Origin: an uncultured Clostridia bacterium
Lineage (GTDB): Bacteria > Bacillota > Clostridia > TANB77 > CAG-508
Reading direction: 5' to 3'
Assembly: GCA_947632035.1 (NCBI GenBank)
Contig: CANRNR010000014.1
Span: forward strand, 1-50,373
Length of the DNA: 50,373 nucleotides
In this document: piece by piece, positions 1 to 8,453 of the stretch
Numbering within the stretch: the first letter of the stretch is position 1
Layout of the letters: each line of letters starts with the position of its first letter
Translations under genes and position numbers: made by a program
The notes under the pieces: model-generated
The model's database searches: none
What the model saw: the letters and a program-made list of their open reading frames with translations, nothing else
Told to the model about the DNA's origin: nothing

Positions 1-75
1 GTAGCAATAAGACACGTGGTATTAGATGGACAAAATGTAGTAATAGTAAAGAAGAAACAAGGTAAAAAGGCATAA
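1..75 (+). CDS. C-terminal end of an upstream gene (partial)
   Basis: An open frame enters the window at base 1 and ends at TAA 73-75, giving 24 residues ending in a lysine-rich tail (VKKKQGKKA). The start lies outside the window. Too little is present to name a family. The reading frame is inferred only from the absence of stops and a plausible residue pattern (alternating hydrophobic strand, then basic tail). Confidence 0.5.
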   Translation, partial: VAIRHVVLDGQNVVIVKKKQGKKA

Positions 76-211
76 AAATCTTACAAAAACAATAAAAATA
101 AAACAAAAGAGAAAAAATAAAGATACAAAAGATAAAATAATGTAAAAAGGCATAATAAAAACCAGGCAAAATAGAAACAAAGTAAATACATCATAATAAT
201 GTAATATAGGG

Positions 212-247
212 AAGTCCTAGAATATTAAAAGTTCTAGGACTTTTCTA
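212..247 (+). terminator. Intrinsic terminator
   Basis: AAGTCCTAGAA (212-222) is the exact inverse of TTCTAGGACTT (232-242), with a 9-nt loop and a following TTTTC. It lies 135 nt beyond the stop of the partial gene. The 76-211 stretch between holds only A-rich sequence with no feature I can name. Confidence 0.8.
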
Positions 248-290
248 ATTAAAGATTTTACAAAAAAGAAATAAAATTTTTTCACACCCA

Positions 291-320
291 TTGAAAAAAA
301 TATTATTAAAGATATATAAT
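291..320 (+). promoter_or_regulatory. Sigma-A-type promoter of the rubrerythrin operon
   Basis: TTGAAA (291-296) and TATAAT (315-320) are separated by 18 bp, about 35 bp before the start codon. AGGAGG at 341-346 is the ribosome site. No PerR-like operator could be recognised with confidence. Confidence 0.7.
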
Positions 321-355
321 ATTGGCGAAGTAAATAAACAAGGAGGAAAAATATA

Positions 356-904
356 ATGAAAGCTTATGTATGTAAAGTGTGTGGATATATCCACTTTGGA
401 GAAGAGGCTCCAGAAAAATGCCCACAATGTGGTGCTCCAAAAGATAAATTTGAATTAAAAGAAGAAGCTCAAGAAAAATCTTATGCAGATGAACATGTAA
501 TAGGTGTTGCACAAGGTTTAGATGAAGAAGTAGTAAAAGGATTAAGAGAGAATTTTGCTGGAGAATGTTCAGAAGTAGGTATGTACCTAGCAATGAGCAG
601 ACAAGCAGATAGAGAAGGTTATCCAGAAATAGCAGAAGCCTTCAAAAGATATGCATTTGAAGAGGCAGAACATGCTGCTAAATTTGCAGAATTATTAGGA
701 GAAGTTGTATACGCAGATACAAAGAAAAACGTAACATTAAGAGCAATGGCAGAGCATGGCGCTTGCAAAGGTAAAAAAGAACTTGCAACAAGAGCAAAGG
801 AACTTGGATATGATGCAATACATGATACAGTTCATGAAATGTGCAAAGATGAAGCTCGTCATGGTAGAGGATTTGATGGACTATTAAAAAGATATTTTGA
901 ATAG
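356..904 (+). CDS. Reverse-type rubrerythrin (rubredoxin domain first)
   Basis: A 182-aa cytoplasmic non-haem iron protein expected to reduce hydrogen peroxide (and oxygen) in anaerobes. The order of domains is swapped relative to classical rubrerythrin: the rubredoxin [Fe(SCys)4] site comes first (Cys6, Cys9, Cys22, Cys25). It is followed by a four-helix ferritin-like di-iron domain (about 55-182) with carboxylate and histidine ligands visible around E70, EEAEH (102-106), E133-H134, E161 and DEARH (165-169). This arrangement is known from Clostridium acetobutylicum (reverse rubrerythrin). The start at ATG 356 has AGGAGG ten bases upstream. Rubredoxin follows 45 bp downstream and is a plausible electron donor. 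High confidence in the family; the exact electron partner is inferred. Confidence 0.95.
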   Translation: MKAYVCKVCGYIHFGEEAPEKCPQCGAPKDKFELKEEAQEKSYADEHVIGVAQGLDEEVVKGLRENFAGECSEVGMYLAMSRQADREGYPEIAEAFKRYAFEEAEHAAKFAELLGEVVYADTKKNVTLRAMAEHGACKGKKELATRAKELGYDAIHDTVHEMCKDEARHGRGFDGLLKRYFE

Positions 905-949
905 TTATATAAAAGGTTAATAATTATAAAGTAGAAAGGAAACAAGATT

Positions 950-1090
950 ATGAAAAAATATGTATGTCAAATATGTGGTTATGTATATGATGAAGCTAAA
1001 GAAGGAGTAAAATGGGAGGACTTACCAGCAGATTGGACATGTCCTTTATGCGGAGTTGGAAAAGATCAATTTAAATTAGTAGAAGAATAA
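950..1090 (+). CDS. Rubredoxin
   Basis: A 46-aa one-electron carrier with the two CxxCG knuckles that bind a single iron: Cys6/Cys9 (CQICG) and Cys31/Cys34 (CPLCG), plus the family's aromatic pattern (Y4, Y11, Y13, W29 and the LPADWTCP stretch). It is slightly shorter than the usual 52-54 residues because the loop between the knuckles is trimmed. It probably donates electrons to the rubrerythrin encoded just upstream and shares its transcript, since no terminator separates them and a terminator follows at 1099. AGAAAGGA upstream serves as ribosome site. Confidence 0.93.
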   Translation: MKKYVCQICGYVYDEAKEGVKWEDLPADWTCPLCGVGKDQFKLVEE

Positions 1091-1098
1091 TAAAACAA

Positions 1099-1137
1099 AA
1101 TAAGGCTTAAGAATTATTTCTTAAACCTTATTTTGAA
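1099..1137 (+). terminator. Terminator of the rubrerythrin-rubredoxin operon
   Basis: AATAAGGCTTAAGAA (1099-1113) pairs with TTCTTAAACCTTATT (1119-1133) with one mismatch, followed by a short T-rich run. Confidence 0.8.
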
Positions 1138-1158
1138 TTTTAATTGTAGGAGTGACAA

Positions 1159-3060
1159 ATGAAAAATATAAAACAGATAAAACAGAAAATAATTTACCTT
1201 TTAATTTGTATAATAGCAATACTATTATTTATTTTAAAATTGAGTAAAGATACTTCAAAAACATTTGATATATATATACAAGGTTTTTTATTACTGATTG
1301 TATTAATATTAGGTGGGGTGTTATATTTTAAGAAAAACATTAATAGTAAATTTAAAACAGGGCTTTTCCTTGTGGCTTTAGCCTTATTTGTAAGCTACCC
1401 AATATATAGTAATTATCTATTATACTCACATGATATTGAATTTAATGTAATGAGGATTGATGGAATAAAAAGTGCATTAGAAATTTTCCAAATACCAGCA
1501 AGGGTTTATCCTTTGGTAAATAATGGTTATGGTTATGCAGTTCCTATGCTTTATCCAGAATTGTTCTTATATTTTCCAGCTATATTAAGATTGCTAAATA
1601 CTTCAATGGAATTTTGTTATAAAATATTGTTAGTATTTATAAATGTAGCATCTGTATTTTCTATGTACCTAGCAGTTAAAAATATTTCAAAGTCCAAAAG
1701 TGCAGGAATAATAGGTACGATTATATATGCTACAGCTAGTTATCGTTTAGCAACTGTGTATACAAGGGGAGCAATTGGTGAAACATTAGCACTTTCATTT
1801 TTACCGCTAGTAATATGGGGTCTTTACGAATTATGTGTAGGTGATAAAAAGAAATGGTATATATTTGCAATAGGAATTACGTGTGTGCTTCAATCGCATA
1901 TATTAAGTTTAATTCCAACATTTATAATATGTGCAGCAATTTCTTTATTCTTTATAAAAAATATTATTATGCAAAAAAGATACTCAAAATTTATATTGGC
2001 TTTTATAATTATTGTATTAGTAAATTTATGGTTTATAGTTCCATTTCTGGATGCATATAGTTTAGATTTATCTGTAAAGGCAAGACCATATGACGAAATC
2101 CCATGGTATAGGTTTTCTACACATAATGTAATACCATCACAACTATTTAATGTATTTGATGATGTTAGTAGCTATAGAATTTCAAATGATTATGATCAAG
2201 GTATAGCTAATGAAATGAACTTATCAATAGGATTATTTTGTTTGATAGGAGTGCCACTTTGCTTAATATATTGCATAAAAACAAAAGATAATAAAAGTGA
2301 TAATTTATGCAAATTTATCAGGATATTAACTTTTTTGGGAATTTTGTTTTTAATATTATCTACGTCAATAGTGCCTTGGGGGGAATTAGAAGAAAACTAT
2401 GGAATAATAAATTGGCTATCTAGAACAATGCAATTTGCATGGAGATTTTTGGGCCCTGCTACTGTAGCAATAGTAATAGCAATGAGTATCATTATAGGTA
2501 ATTATGTTGATGAAAAATCTAATAGTGGAAAAAATTTAATAGAAAATTACAAGATAATATTTGAAATTGGTTTAGCATCAATAGTAATATTTTTAATAAT
2601 TACAGCACCATATTCAAAACAAGATAAATATGAAATAGCTTATCTAACAAATCCTGTAATATATAGTGAATATTATTTAGAAGGAACTAACATAGAAGAG
2701 TTTACTGAAAATAAATTCAAAACGTCTAGTAATAGAATTTCAATAATTGAATCCTTAAAAGATAAAAATAAAATTAAATTAGATTATAGTAATAATATAG
2801 GCGAGGGTTATATTGAAGTACCTTTATTATATTATCCAGGATATGTAGCAAAAGACGAAAATGGAAAAAAATTAGATATATCATGTGGAGAAAATAATGT
2901 AATAAGAGTAGAATTAACTGAGAAAAAAGATGGAACCATTACGGTAGAGTATAAGGAGAAATTAATATATTGCATATCTGATATAATTTCTTTGATTACA
3001 ATAAATGGATTAATAATATATAAGGTTAAAAAAATAAAAAATGAGAAATTAAAAAAATAA
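1159..3060 (+). CDS. Multi-pass membrane protein, PTPS_related / GT-C-like
   Basis: A 633-aa integral membrane protein with about a dozen hydrophobic helices between residues 10 and 480, a soluble C-terminal beta-rich part (about 490-600) and one last helix (about 605-622) before a basic tail. The segment after the third helix (SHDIEFNVMRIDGIKSAL, then IPARVYP) and the following AxYRLATVYTRGAIGE region resemble the family Pfam calls PTPS_related (PF10131), which has the GT-C-type membrane glycosyltransferase layout. The Asp/Glu in the first large loop (HDIE) would be the expected catalytic position. The substrate is unknown; a lipid-linked sugar transferase for envelope glycans is an inference. 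Start ATG 1159 follows TAGGAG. It is transcribed alone: terminators lie on both sides. Confidence 0.65.
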   Translation: MKNIKQIKQKIIYLLICIIAILLFILKLSKDTSKTFDIYIQGFLLLIVLILGGVLYFKKNINSKFKTGLFLVALALFVSYPIYSNYLLYSHDIEFNVMRIDGIKSALEIFQIPARVYPLVNNGYGYAVPMLYPELFLYFPAILRLLNTSMEFCYKILLVFINVASVFSMYLAVKNISKSKSAGIIGTIIYATASYRLATVYTRGAIGETLALSFLPLVIWGLYELCVGDKKKWYIFAIGITCVLQSHILSLIPTFIICAAISLFFIKNIIMQKRYSKFILAFIIIVLVNLWFIVPFLDAYSLDLSVKARPYDEIPWYRFSTHNVIPSQLFNVFDDVSSYRISNDYDQGIANEMNLSIGLFCLIGVPLCLIYCIKTKDNKSDNLCKFIRILTFLGILFLILSTSIVPWGELEENYGIINWLSRTMQFAWRFLGPATVAIVIAMSIIIGNYVDEKSNSGKNLIENYKIIFEIGLASIVIFLIITAPYSKQDKYEIAYLTNPVIYSEYYLEGTNIEEFTENKFKTSSNRISIIESLKDKNKIKLDYSNNIGEGYIEVPLLYYPGYVAKDENGKKLDISCGENNVIRVELTEKKDGTITVEYKEKLIYCISDIISLITINGLIIYKVKKIKNEKLKK

Positions 3061-3068
3061 AAAATTAA

Positions 3069-3096
3069 AAAAAGTGTTGCATTAGCAACACTTTTT
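3069..3096 (+). terminator. Intrinsic terminator
   Basis: A perfect stem AAAAAGTGTTGC (3069-3080) / GCAACACTTTTT (3085-3096) with loop ATTA, just after the stop of the membrane-protein gene. Confidence 0.85.
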
Positions 3097-3106
3097 GTGA
3101 TATAAT
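3077..3106 (+). promoter_or_regulatory. Probable rpsB promoter overlapping the terminator
   Basis: TTGCAT (3077-3082), 18 bp, TATAAT (3101-3106). The -35 element lies inside the terminator hairpin of the previous gene. Transcription would start near 3113, leaving a leader of about 130 nt before rpsB. Confidence 0.6.
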
Positions 3107-3112
3107 GTTGCT

Positions 3113-3245
3113 CGTTAAAAATACACACATATTGTCAGCATAAAAATAGTGCTTGTCTTTATAGTACTACCGTGCTTTATCATAAGCAAGTTTTTTTATG
3201 CGCTTGTAGCAATATGGAGGAAAAACTAAAAGGAGGAAAAAAATT
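3113..3245 (+). promoter_or_regulatory. Long rpsB leader with an attenuator-like hairpin
   Basis: The leader holds a short hairpin TGCTT (3173-3177) / AAGCA (3184-3188) followed by TTTTTTT (3191-3197), which looks like a weak intrinsic terminator. An earlier TGCTT (3150-3154) could compete for the same AAGCA. Autoregulatory leaders bound by S2 are known in bacteria, but this one was not matched to a known family. Two G-rich ribosome-site candidates occur (3217-3221, 3232-3236); the second is closer to the start codon. Confidence 0.4.
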
Positions 3246-4172
3246 ATGGCAGTAGTTGCAATGAAACAATTACTAGAAGCTGGTGTTCACTTTGGACATC
3301 AAACAAGAAGATGGGAACCAAAAATGGCTGAATATATATTCCAAGCCAGAAATGGTATTCACATCATCGACCTACAAAAGACATCAAAAAAATTAGATGA
3401 AGCTTATGCTTTTCTTAAAGAACAAGCAGAGCAAGGAAAAACAGTTCTATTTGTAGGAACAAAAAAACAAGCACAAGAATGTGTTAAAGAAGCTGCAGAA
3501 AAATGCGGTATGTACTATGTTGATCAAAGATGGTTAGGTGGTACATTAACGAACTTCCAAACTATTAAAAAGGTGCTAGCTAGATTAGCAGAATTAGAAG
3601 AAATGGAAGCAAACGGTACATTTGAAGTATTACCTAAAAAAGAAGTTATTCTTTTAAAGAAAGAAAAAGAAAAACTAGAAAAAAATCTTGGTGGAATCAA
3701 AAACATGACAGAAATACCAGGTGTTATGTTTATAGTAGACCCTAAGAAAGAAAGAATTGGAATTTTAGAAGCTAGAAAATTAGGAATTCCAGTAATCGGT
3801 TTAGTTGATACAAACTGTAACCCAGAAGATGTTGACTATGTAATTCCAGGAAATGATGATGCAATTCGTGCAGTAAAATTAATAGTAGATTGCATGGCAA
3901 ACGCAGTTATTGAAGGAAGACAAGGCGAATCTATGGAAACAGTAGAAGAAACTATGACAGAAGAAATGGTTGAAGAAGTAGAACCTACTGATATGGAAGA
4001 AGTAGTTGAAGAACAAGAAGAAGTTAAAGAAGTAAAAAAAGCTAAAAAAGCTCCAAAAGCTGAAAAAGTAGAAGAAGTAAAAGAAGTAGTAGAAGAACCA
4101 GCTGAAGAAGCTACAGAAAAACCAAAAAGAACAAGAAAAAAAGCTGAACCAAAAGAAGAATCAGCTGAGTAA
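3246..4172 (+). CDS. rpsB: 30S ribosomal protein S2
   Basis: A 308-aa small-subunit protein. The first 228 or so residues are a standard S2: [15 protein letters not shown] near the start, [23 protein letters not shown], the [12 protein letters not shown] signature, then [12 protein letters not shown] and [13 protein letters not shown]. The remaining 80 residues (about 229-308) are a low-complexity acidic-then-basic tail of E, V, K and A ending in a [12 protein letters not shown] stretch. S2 is usually 235-260 residues, so the tail is an extension. It is followed by tsf in the classical rpsB-tsf order, with a hairpin between them. The start is supported by AGGAGG at 3231-3236. Confidence 0.97.
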   Translation: MAVVAMKQLLEAGVHFGHQTRRWEPKMAEYIFQARNGIHIIDLQKTSKKLDEAYAFLKEQAEQGKTVLFVGTKKQAQECVKEAAEKCGMYYVDQRWLGGTLTNFQTIKKVLARLAELEEMEANGTFEVLPKKEVILLKKEKEKLEKNLGGIKNMTEIPGVMFIVDPKKERIGILEARKLGIPVIGLVDTNCNPEDVDYVIPGNDDAIRAVKLIVDCMANAVIEGRQGESMETVEETMTEEMVEEVEPTDMEEVVEEQEEVKEVKKAKKAPKAEKVEEVKEVVEEPAEEATEKPKRTRKKAEPKEESAE

Positions 4173-4250
4173 TTAATTTAATAACTACAATTTAATTACT
4201 TATAAAATGACTAAAATAATAATATTGATAAAAAATAAAATAATAAAAAT

Positions 4251-4298
4251 AAAGGATGTATCTTATCATACAAGTTTAAGAAAAGAATACATCCTTTT
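4251..4298 (+). terminator. Hairpin between rpsB and tsf
   Basis: AAAGGATGTAT (4251-4261) pairs perfectly with ATACATCCTTT (4287-4297), with a 25-nt loop and only a TTTTC tail. It could be a leaky terminator that sets the rpsB:tsf ratio, or an RNA processing site. The tsf ribosome site (AAGGAGG, 4307-4313) lies just after it. Confidence 0.55.
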
Positions 4299-4320
4299 CA
4301 AAAATAAGGAGGAATAAAAA

Positions 4321-5202
4321 ATGATTACTGCTGAACAAGTAAAAGCTTTAAGAGAAAAAACAGGTGCAGGCATGATGGACTGCAAAAAAGTATTAACAGA
4401 AACAAATGGAGACGAAGAAAAGGCAATTGAGCTATTACGTGAAAGAGGAATAGCAAAAGCAGCTAAAAAGTCAGATAGAATTGCAGCAGAAGGATTAGTA
4501 ACTACTTATGTAACAGAAAACGGAAAAGTAGGAGTTGTTGTAGAAGTAAATGCAGAAACAGACTTCGTTGCTAAAAATGAAGAATTTAGAAGCTTTGTTG
4601 CAGATGTAGCAAAGCAAGTAGCTGAAAAAAATCCAGCAACAGTAGAAGAATTATTAGCACAAAAATCTATTGCTGATGAAAGCAAAACAGTACAAGAAGT
4701 ATTAACAGAAAAAATAGCTACAATTGGTGAAAATATGTCAATTCGTAGATTTGAAAGATTTGAAACAAGTGGCTTAGTAGAAAGCTACATCCATGGAGAT
4801 GGAAAAATTGGTGTATTAGTAGAAATGGAAGGTGGAGATAACACCTTAGCAAAAGATATATGCATGCAAATAGCAGCAGCAAGACCAGAATATTTAGACA
4901 GAAATGCAGTTCCACAAGATAGAGTAGACCATGAGATGGAAATACTAAAAGCACAAGCTATGAATGAAGGAAAACCAGAAGCAGTAGCTGAAAAAATAGT
5001 TCAAGGAAGAATTGGAAAATTCTATGGAGAAATTTGCTTAGTAGAGCAAGAATTTGTTAAAAATCCAGATCAAAAAATCAATCAATTACTAGAAGCAAAT
5101 GGAGCAAAAGTTGTTAGATTTGCAAGATTTGAAAAAGGTGAAGGATTACAAAAAAGAGAAGAAAACTTCGCAGAAGAAGTTGCAAAACAAATGAATGGAT
5201 AG
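4321..5202 (+). CDS. tsf: Translation elongation factor Ts
   Basis: A 293-aa guanine-nucleotide exchange factor for EF-Tu. The N-terminal UBA-like domain (about 1-55) carries the family signature LREKTGAGMMDCKKVL. The first core domain has the TDFVAKNEEF motif (residues about 81-90) that contacts EF-Tu, and a second repeated core domain extends to the end (AKDICMQIAAARP, then EICLVEQEFVKNPD). Length is normal. It follows rpsB after 148 bp and ends before a double terminator. Confidence 0.97.
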   Translation: MITAEQVKALREKTGAGMMDCKKVLTETNGDEEKAIELLRERGIAKAAKKSDRIAAEGLVTTYVTENGKVGVVVEVNAETDFVAKNEEFRSFVADVAKQVAEKNPATVEELLAQKSIADESKTVQEVLTEKIATIGENMSIRRFERFETSGLVESYIHGDGKIGVLVEMEGGDNTLAKDICMQIAAARPEYLDRNAVPQDRVDHEMEILKAQAMNEGKPEAVAEKIVQGRIGKFYGEICLVEQEFVKNPDQKINQLLEANGAKVVRFARFEKGEGLQKREENFAEEVAKQMNG

Positions 5203-5231
5203 TATATTAAAAATAAATATTATATAAAAAT

Positions 5232-5290
5232 AAAGGAGACTAAAATGTACTGAACTCAAAAAGTTGGACAGTATGAATTAGTCTCTTTTA
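5232..5290 (+). terminator. tsf terminator whose loop resembles an IS3-family end
   Basis: AAAGGAGACTAA (5232-5243) pairs with TTAGTCTCTTTT (5278-5289), allowing one G-U. The 34-nt loop contains TGTACTGAACTCAAAAAG then TTGGACAGTA (5246-5273), which closely resembles the terminal inverted repeats I recall for IS3-family (IS150-group) elements of Firmicutes. The loop itself can extend the stem (TACTG/CAGTA). No transposase is present. Confidence 0.65.
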
Positions 5291-5308
5291 TTTTAAAAAA
5301 ATATTATT

Positions 5309-5341
5309 AGAAAGAATTAATATTAGTTCTTTCTTTTTTTA
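5309..5341 (+). terminator. Second terminator after tsf
   Basis: AGAAAGAA (5309-5316) / TTCTTTCT (5327-5334) followed by a run of T to 5340. Confidence 0.75.
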
Positions 5342-5369
5342 TTGTAGTCTTTTCTTTTTTAAAATCCTC

Positions 5370-5399
5370 TTGTATAAATTCTCCAAAATAGATTATAAT
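5370..5399 (+). promoter_or_regulatory. Promoter of the M16 peptidase pair
   Basis: TTGTAT (5370-5375), 18 bp, TATAAT (5394-5399), 48 bp before the start codon of the first M16-like gene. Confidence 0.6.
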
Positions 5400-5446
5400 A
5401 GGAAAAGCAAATATAAAGAAAAACGGAAAGGAAAGGTAAACAAACT

Positions 5447-6808
5447 ATGAACTATGAAAAACAAGAAATAAAGCAAGGTATTACACTTCATCAAATACAA
5501 ACAGAAAATTACAAAACAAATCTATATGCTATATTTATAGCAACTCCATTAAAAAGAGAGAATGTAACATTGGATGCATTAATATCAGCAGTATTAAGAA
5601 GAGGTACAAAAAACTTGCCATCACAAGAACAAATAAGTAAAAAGCTAGAAATGATGTATGGTGCAAGTTTTAATTGTGGAATAGAAAAAACAGGAGATAA
5701 CCACATTTTAAAATTTTATTTAGAAGCCTTAAGTGAAGAATTTTTGCCAAAACCAGAAGAATTAATTAAAGAAAGCTTAGGAATATTACTAGATTTAAGC
5801 TTTAACCCATACACAGAAAATGGAGCTTTTAAGGCAGAATATGTAGAAGGCGAAAAACAAAACTTAAAGCAAATAATAGAAGCTAAAATAGATCAAAAAG
5901 ATAGATATGCATATGATAGATGTACAGAGGAAATGTTTAAAGGTAAGCCTTATGGACTATATAAATATGGATATGTAGAAGACTTAGAAAGCATAACACC
6001 AGAAAGTTTATATAAATATTATCAAGAATTAATAGCTACAGCAAAAATAGATATATTCTGCTCAGGAAGACTAAAAGATAAAAATGTAAAAGAAATTATA
6101 GAGCAAAATGAAAATATGAAAAACTTAAAAGAAAGAAAACCTAACTATATTATTAATAACGAAACAACAGAAGCAAAAGAAGTCACCAAAGCGAATGAAC
6201 AAGATAAAACTCAAAAAAGCATGGATACAAACGAGAAAATAGAAGGCAAAGAAAATAATGAAATCAAAGCTAAAAATGAAAATGTTGTAACTGAAAGTAT
6301 GCAAATAGCACAAGGAAAATTAGTAATAGGTTTAGATGTAAATGAAACTAAAGAAAATTCAAGATTTATAGCTTCAGTATATAATGCAATTCTAGGTGGT
6401 GGAGCAAATTCAAAGTTATTTCAAAATGTACGTGAAAAAAATAGCTTAGCATATACTGCAAACTCAGGATATATAAGAGTAAAAAATGTAATATTTATTC
6501 GTTGTGGAATTGAAATAGATAATTACGAAAAGGCATTAGACACCATAAAAGAGCAATTAGAAGACATGAAAAATGGAAACTTCACAGACGAAGATATAAA
6601 AAGTAGTAAAGAGCTAATTTTAGCATCAATAGAAGCAATAACAGAAGAACAAGATACTGAAATAACATATTATTATGGTCAAGAATTAGCAGATAGATTT
6701 GTAACTGTTGAAGAATATGCAGAAAAAATAAAAGATGTAAAAAGAGAGCAAATAATTGATTTTGCAAAAAATGTTACAATAAACACAATTTATTTTTTAA
6801 GAGACTAA
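5447..6808 (+). CDS. ymfF: M16 peptidase-like protein without the catalytic motif (YmfF-like)
   Basis: A 453-aa protein with the two-lobed M16 (pitrilysin/insulinase) fold but no HxxEH zinc motif: where the active partner has HFLEH, this protein reads ISAVLRRGTKNL (residues about 46-57). The C-terminal half keeps the family pattern ARFIASVYNAILGGGANSKLF and VREKNSLAYTANSGY, which marks the R/Y-containing M16_C region. A charged, low-complexity insert of about 65 residues (about 225-285) separates the halves. The next gene encodes a zinc-motif-bearing M16 protein, so the two probably form an inactive/active heterodimer. B. subtilis YmfF/YmfH have this arrangement and are linked to EF-P 5-aminopentanol modification; that link is inferred by similarity. 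Start ATG 5447 follows GGAAAGG. Confidence 0.8.
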   Translation: MNYEKQEIKQGITLHQIQTENYKTNLYAIFIATPLKRENVTLDALISAVLRRGTKNLPSQEQISKKLEMMYGASFNCGIEKTGDNHILKFYLEALSEEFLPKPEELIKESLGILLDLSFNPYTENGAFKAEYVEGEKQNLKQIIEAKIDQKDRYAYDRCTEEMFKGKPYGLYKYGYVEDLESITPESLYKYYQELIATAKIDIFCSGRLKDKNVKEIIEQNENMKNLKERKPNYIINNETTEAKEVTKANEQDKTQKSMDTNEKIEGKENNEIKAKNENVVTESMQIAQGKLVIGLDVNETKENSRFIASVYNAILGGGANSKLFQNVREKNSLAYTANSGYIRVKNVIFIRCGIEIDNYEKALDTIKEQLEDMKNGNFTDEDIKSSKELILASIEAITEEQDTEITYYYGQELADRFVTVEEYAEKIKDVKREQIIDFAKNVTINTIYFLRD

Positions 6809-6923
6809 AGTAATGTTTGAAAAAAATATTATAACTAAATTTTATTTAAATAAATACAAGTAATTATTATATAAGATTATTTTGAAATTTTTATGAGAAA
6901 TAAGCATATAGATAGGAGAAAAT

Positions 6924-8198
6924 ATGAAAGTTATAGAAAGTTTAAAAATTAAGGAAAAAGCCTATGTAGAAGAACTTGAAAATGGATTAAAAATAATAAT
7001 TATACCAAAAAAGAATACAAAGAAAAAATATATAATATGGGGAACACACTTTGGTTCTATTGATAATCACTTCATAATGCCAAAAACTGGTGAAGAGGTA
7101 TATATTCCAGATGGTGTGGCACATTTCTTAGAGCATAAAATGTTTGAACAACCAAATGGAACAAACAGCTTAGACACCTTAATGGCACTTGGAATTGATG
7201 CGAATGCATATACTACAAACGATCATACTGCATACCTTTTTGAGTGTACAAGTCACTTTGATGAAGGATTAAAAGAACTACTAGACTATGTTCAACACCC
7301 ATATTTTACAGACGAGAATGTAGAAAAGGAAAAAGGTATAATAGGACAAGAAATAAGAATGTATGATGATGATCCAGGTTGGCAATTATATATGAATGCA
7401 TTAGACTGTATGTACAAAGAAAATCCAATAAAAATAGATATTGCAGGAACTGTAGAATCAATTAGCAAGATAAATCCTGATGTATTATATAAATGTTATA
7501 ACACATTTTATCATCCATCAAATATGGTATTAGTAGCATGTGGAGACTTTGAGCCACAAGAATTATTAGAAAAAATAAAAAGTCAGTTATTACCAAAAGA
7601 AAATCAAGGAGAAATTAAAAGAATATATCCACCAAAGGAAGAAAAAATAAACAAAGAATACAAAAGTGTAAAAATGGAAGTAAGTACACCAATATTTATG
7701 ATGGGTTATAAAGATACACAAACCGAAAAAACAGAAAGAGTAAAAAAACATATAGCAGTAGAAATTATACTAAATATGATAATTGGAAAAAGCTCAAAAT
7801 TATATGAAAAATGTTATAAAGAAGGCTTATTACTTGCACAACCCGACTTTGACTACGAATCAAATGAACAATATTCTCATGTTTTAATATCAGCAAACTC
7901 TAAAGATTCTAAAAAAGTAGAAGAAGGAATTTTACAAGAAATAGAAAAAATGCAAAAAGATGGCTTAGATGCAGAAAGATTTGAACAAATAAGAAGAAAA
8001 ATATATGGTGACTATGTTATAGAATACAATAGTGTAGGAGATATTGCTAGAATGTTTTTAGCAGATACAATGAAAGGTGTTCAAAGCTTTGACTATATTG
8101 AACAATTTGAAACCGTAACAAAAGAATACGCAGAAAATATATTAAAAGATCTTTTCAAAAAAGAAAATAAAGTAATGTCTGTTGTAGAACCAAATTAG
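6924..8198 (+). CDS. ymfH: Zinc-dependent M16 peptidase (YmfH-like)
   Basis: A 424-aa M16-family metallopeptidase. The inverted zinc motif HFLEH is at residues 67-71 (His67 and His71 bind zinc, Glu70 is the base), with the distal glutamate ligand probably Glu143 in the stretch GIIGQEIRMYDDDP. The C-terminal lobe has YEKCYKEGLL and a typical FEQIRRKIYGDY helix. Its length matches single-chain bacterial M16B subunits, which work as dimers. It lies 115 bp downstream of the motif-less partner on the same strand without a clear terminator between, so co-expression and pairing are likely. The proposed cellular role (peptide processing, or a part in EF-P modification) is by analogy with B. subtilis YmfH. 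Start supported by TAGGAG at 6913-6918. Confidence 0.88.
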   Translation: MKVIESLKIKEKAYVEELENGLKIIIIPKKNTKKKYIIWGTHFGSIDNHFIMPKTGEEVYIPDGVAHFLEHKMFEQPNGTNSLDTLMALGIDANAYTTNDHTAYLFECTSHFDEGLKELLDYVQHPYFTDENVEKEKGIIGQEIRMYDDDPGWQLYMNALDCMYKENPIKIDIAGTVESISKINPDVLYKCYNTFYHPSNMVLVACGDFEPQELLEKIKSQLLPKENQGEIKRIYPPKEEKINKEYKSVKMEVSTPIFMMGYKDTQTEKTERVKKHIAVEIILNMIIGKSSKLYEKCYKEGLLLAQPDFDYESNEQYSHVLISANSKDSKKVEEGILQEIEKMQKDGLDAERFEQIRRKIYGDYVIEYNSVGDIARMFLADTMKGVQSFDYIEQFETVTKEYAENILKDLFKKENKVMSVVEPN

Positions 8199-8389
8199 AA
8201 ATAAAAAAGCAATAGGAAACTTAAAATGAGTAAAAACTTAAATTTGCGAAAATTCGCTAAAAATAAACTAAGTTGACGAACAAAAATAAGTAAAGTCGAT
8301 AAAAGTCTGAAAAAGGAAAATTAACATGAAAAAACAAATACGAAAAACTCTCAAAATCCCACAAATACTGAAAAAAACATTGACTATTT

Positions 8390-8419
8390 TGTAAAAATAT
8401 GGTATTTTAAATATATACA
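8390..8419 (+). promoter_or_regulatory. Promoter of the Spo0E-like gene
   Basis: TTGACT (8390-8395), 18 bp, TATACA (8414-8419). The upstream stretch 8199-8389 is A-rich with one small hairpin (GCGAA/TTCGC around 8248-8259) and no gene I can support. Confidence 0.5.
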
Positions 8420-8453
8420 AAAGAAAAAAATGGGAAGAGGAGAGTGATTTGGT

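Noticed and set aside
5246-5273. A complete insertion sequence after tsf
   Set aside because: Only about 28 bp of end-like sequence is present and no transposase reading frame exists between tsf and the M16 gene.
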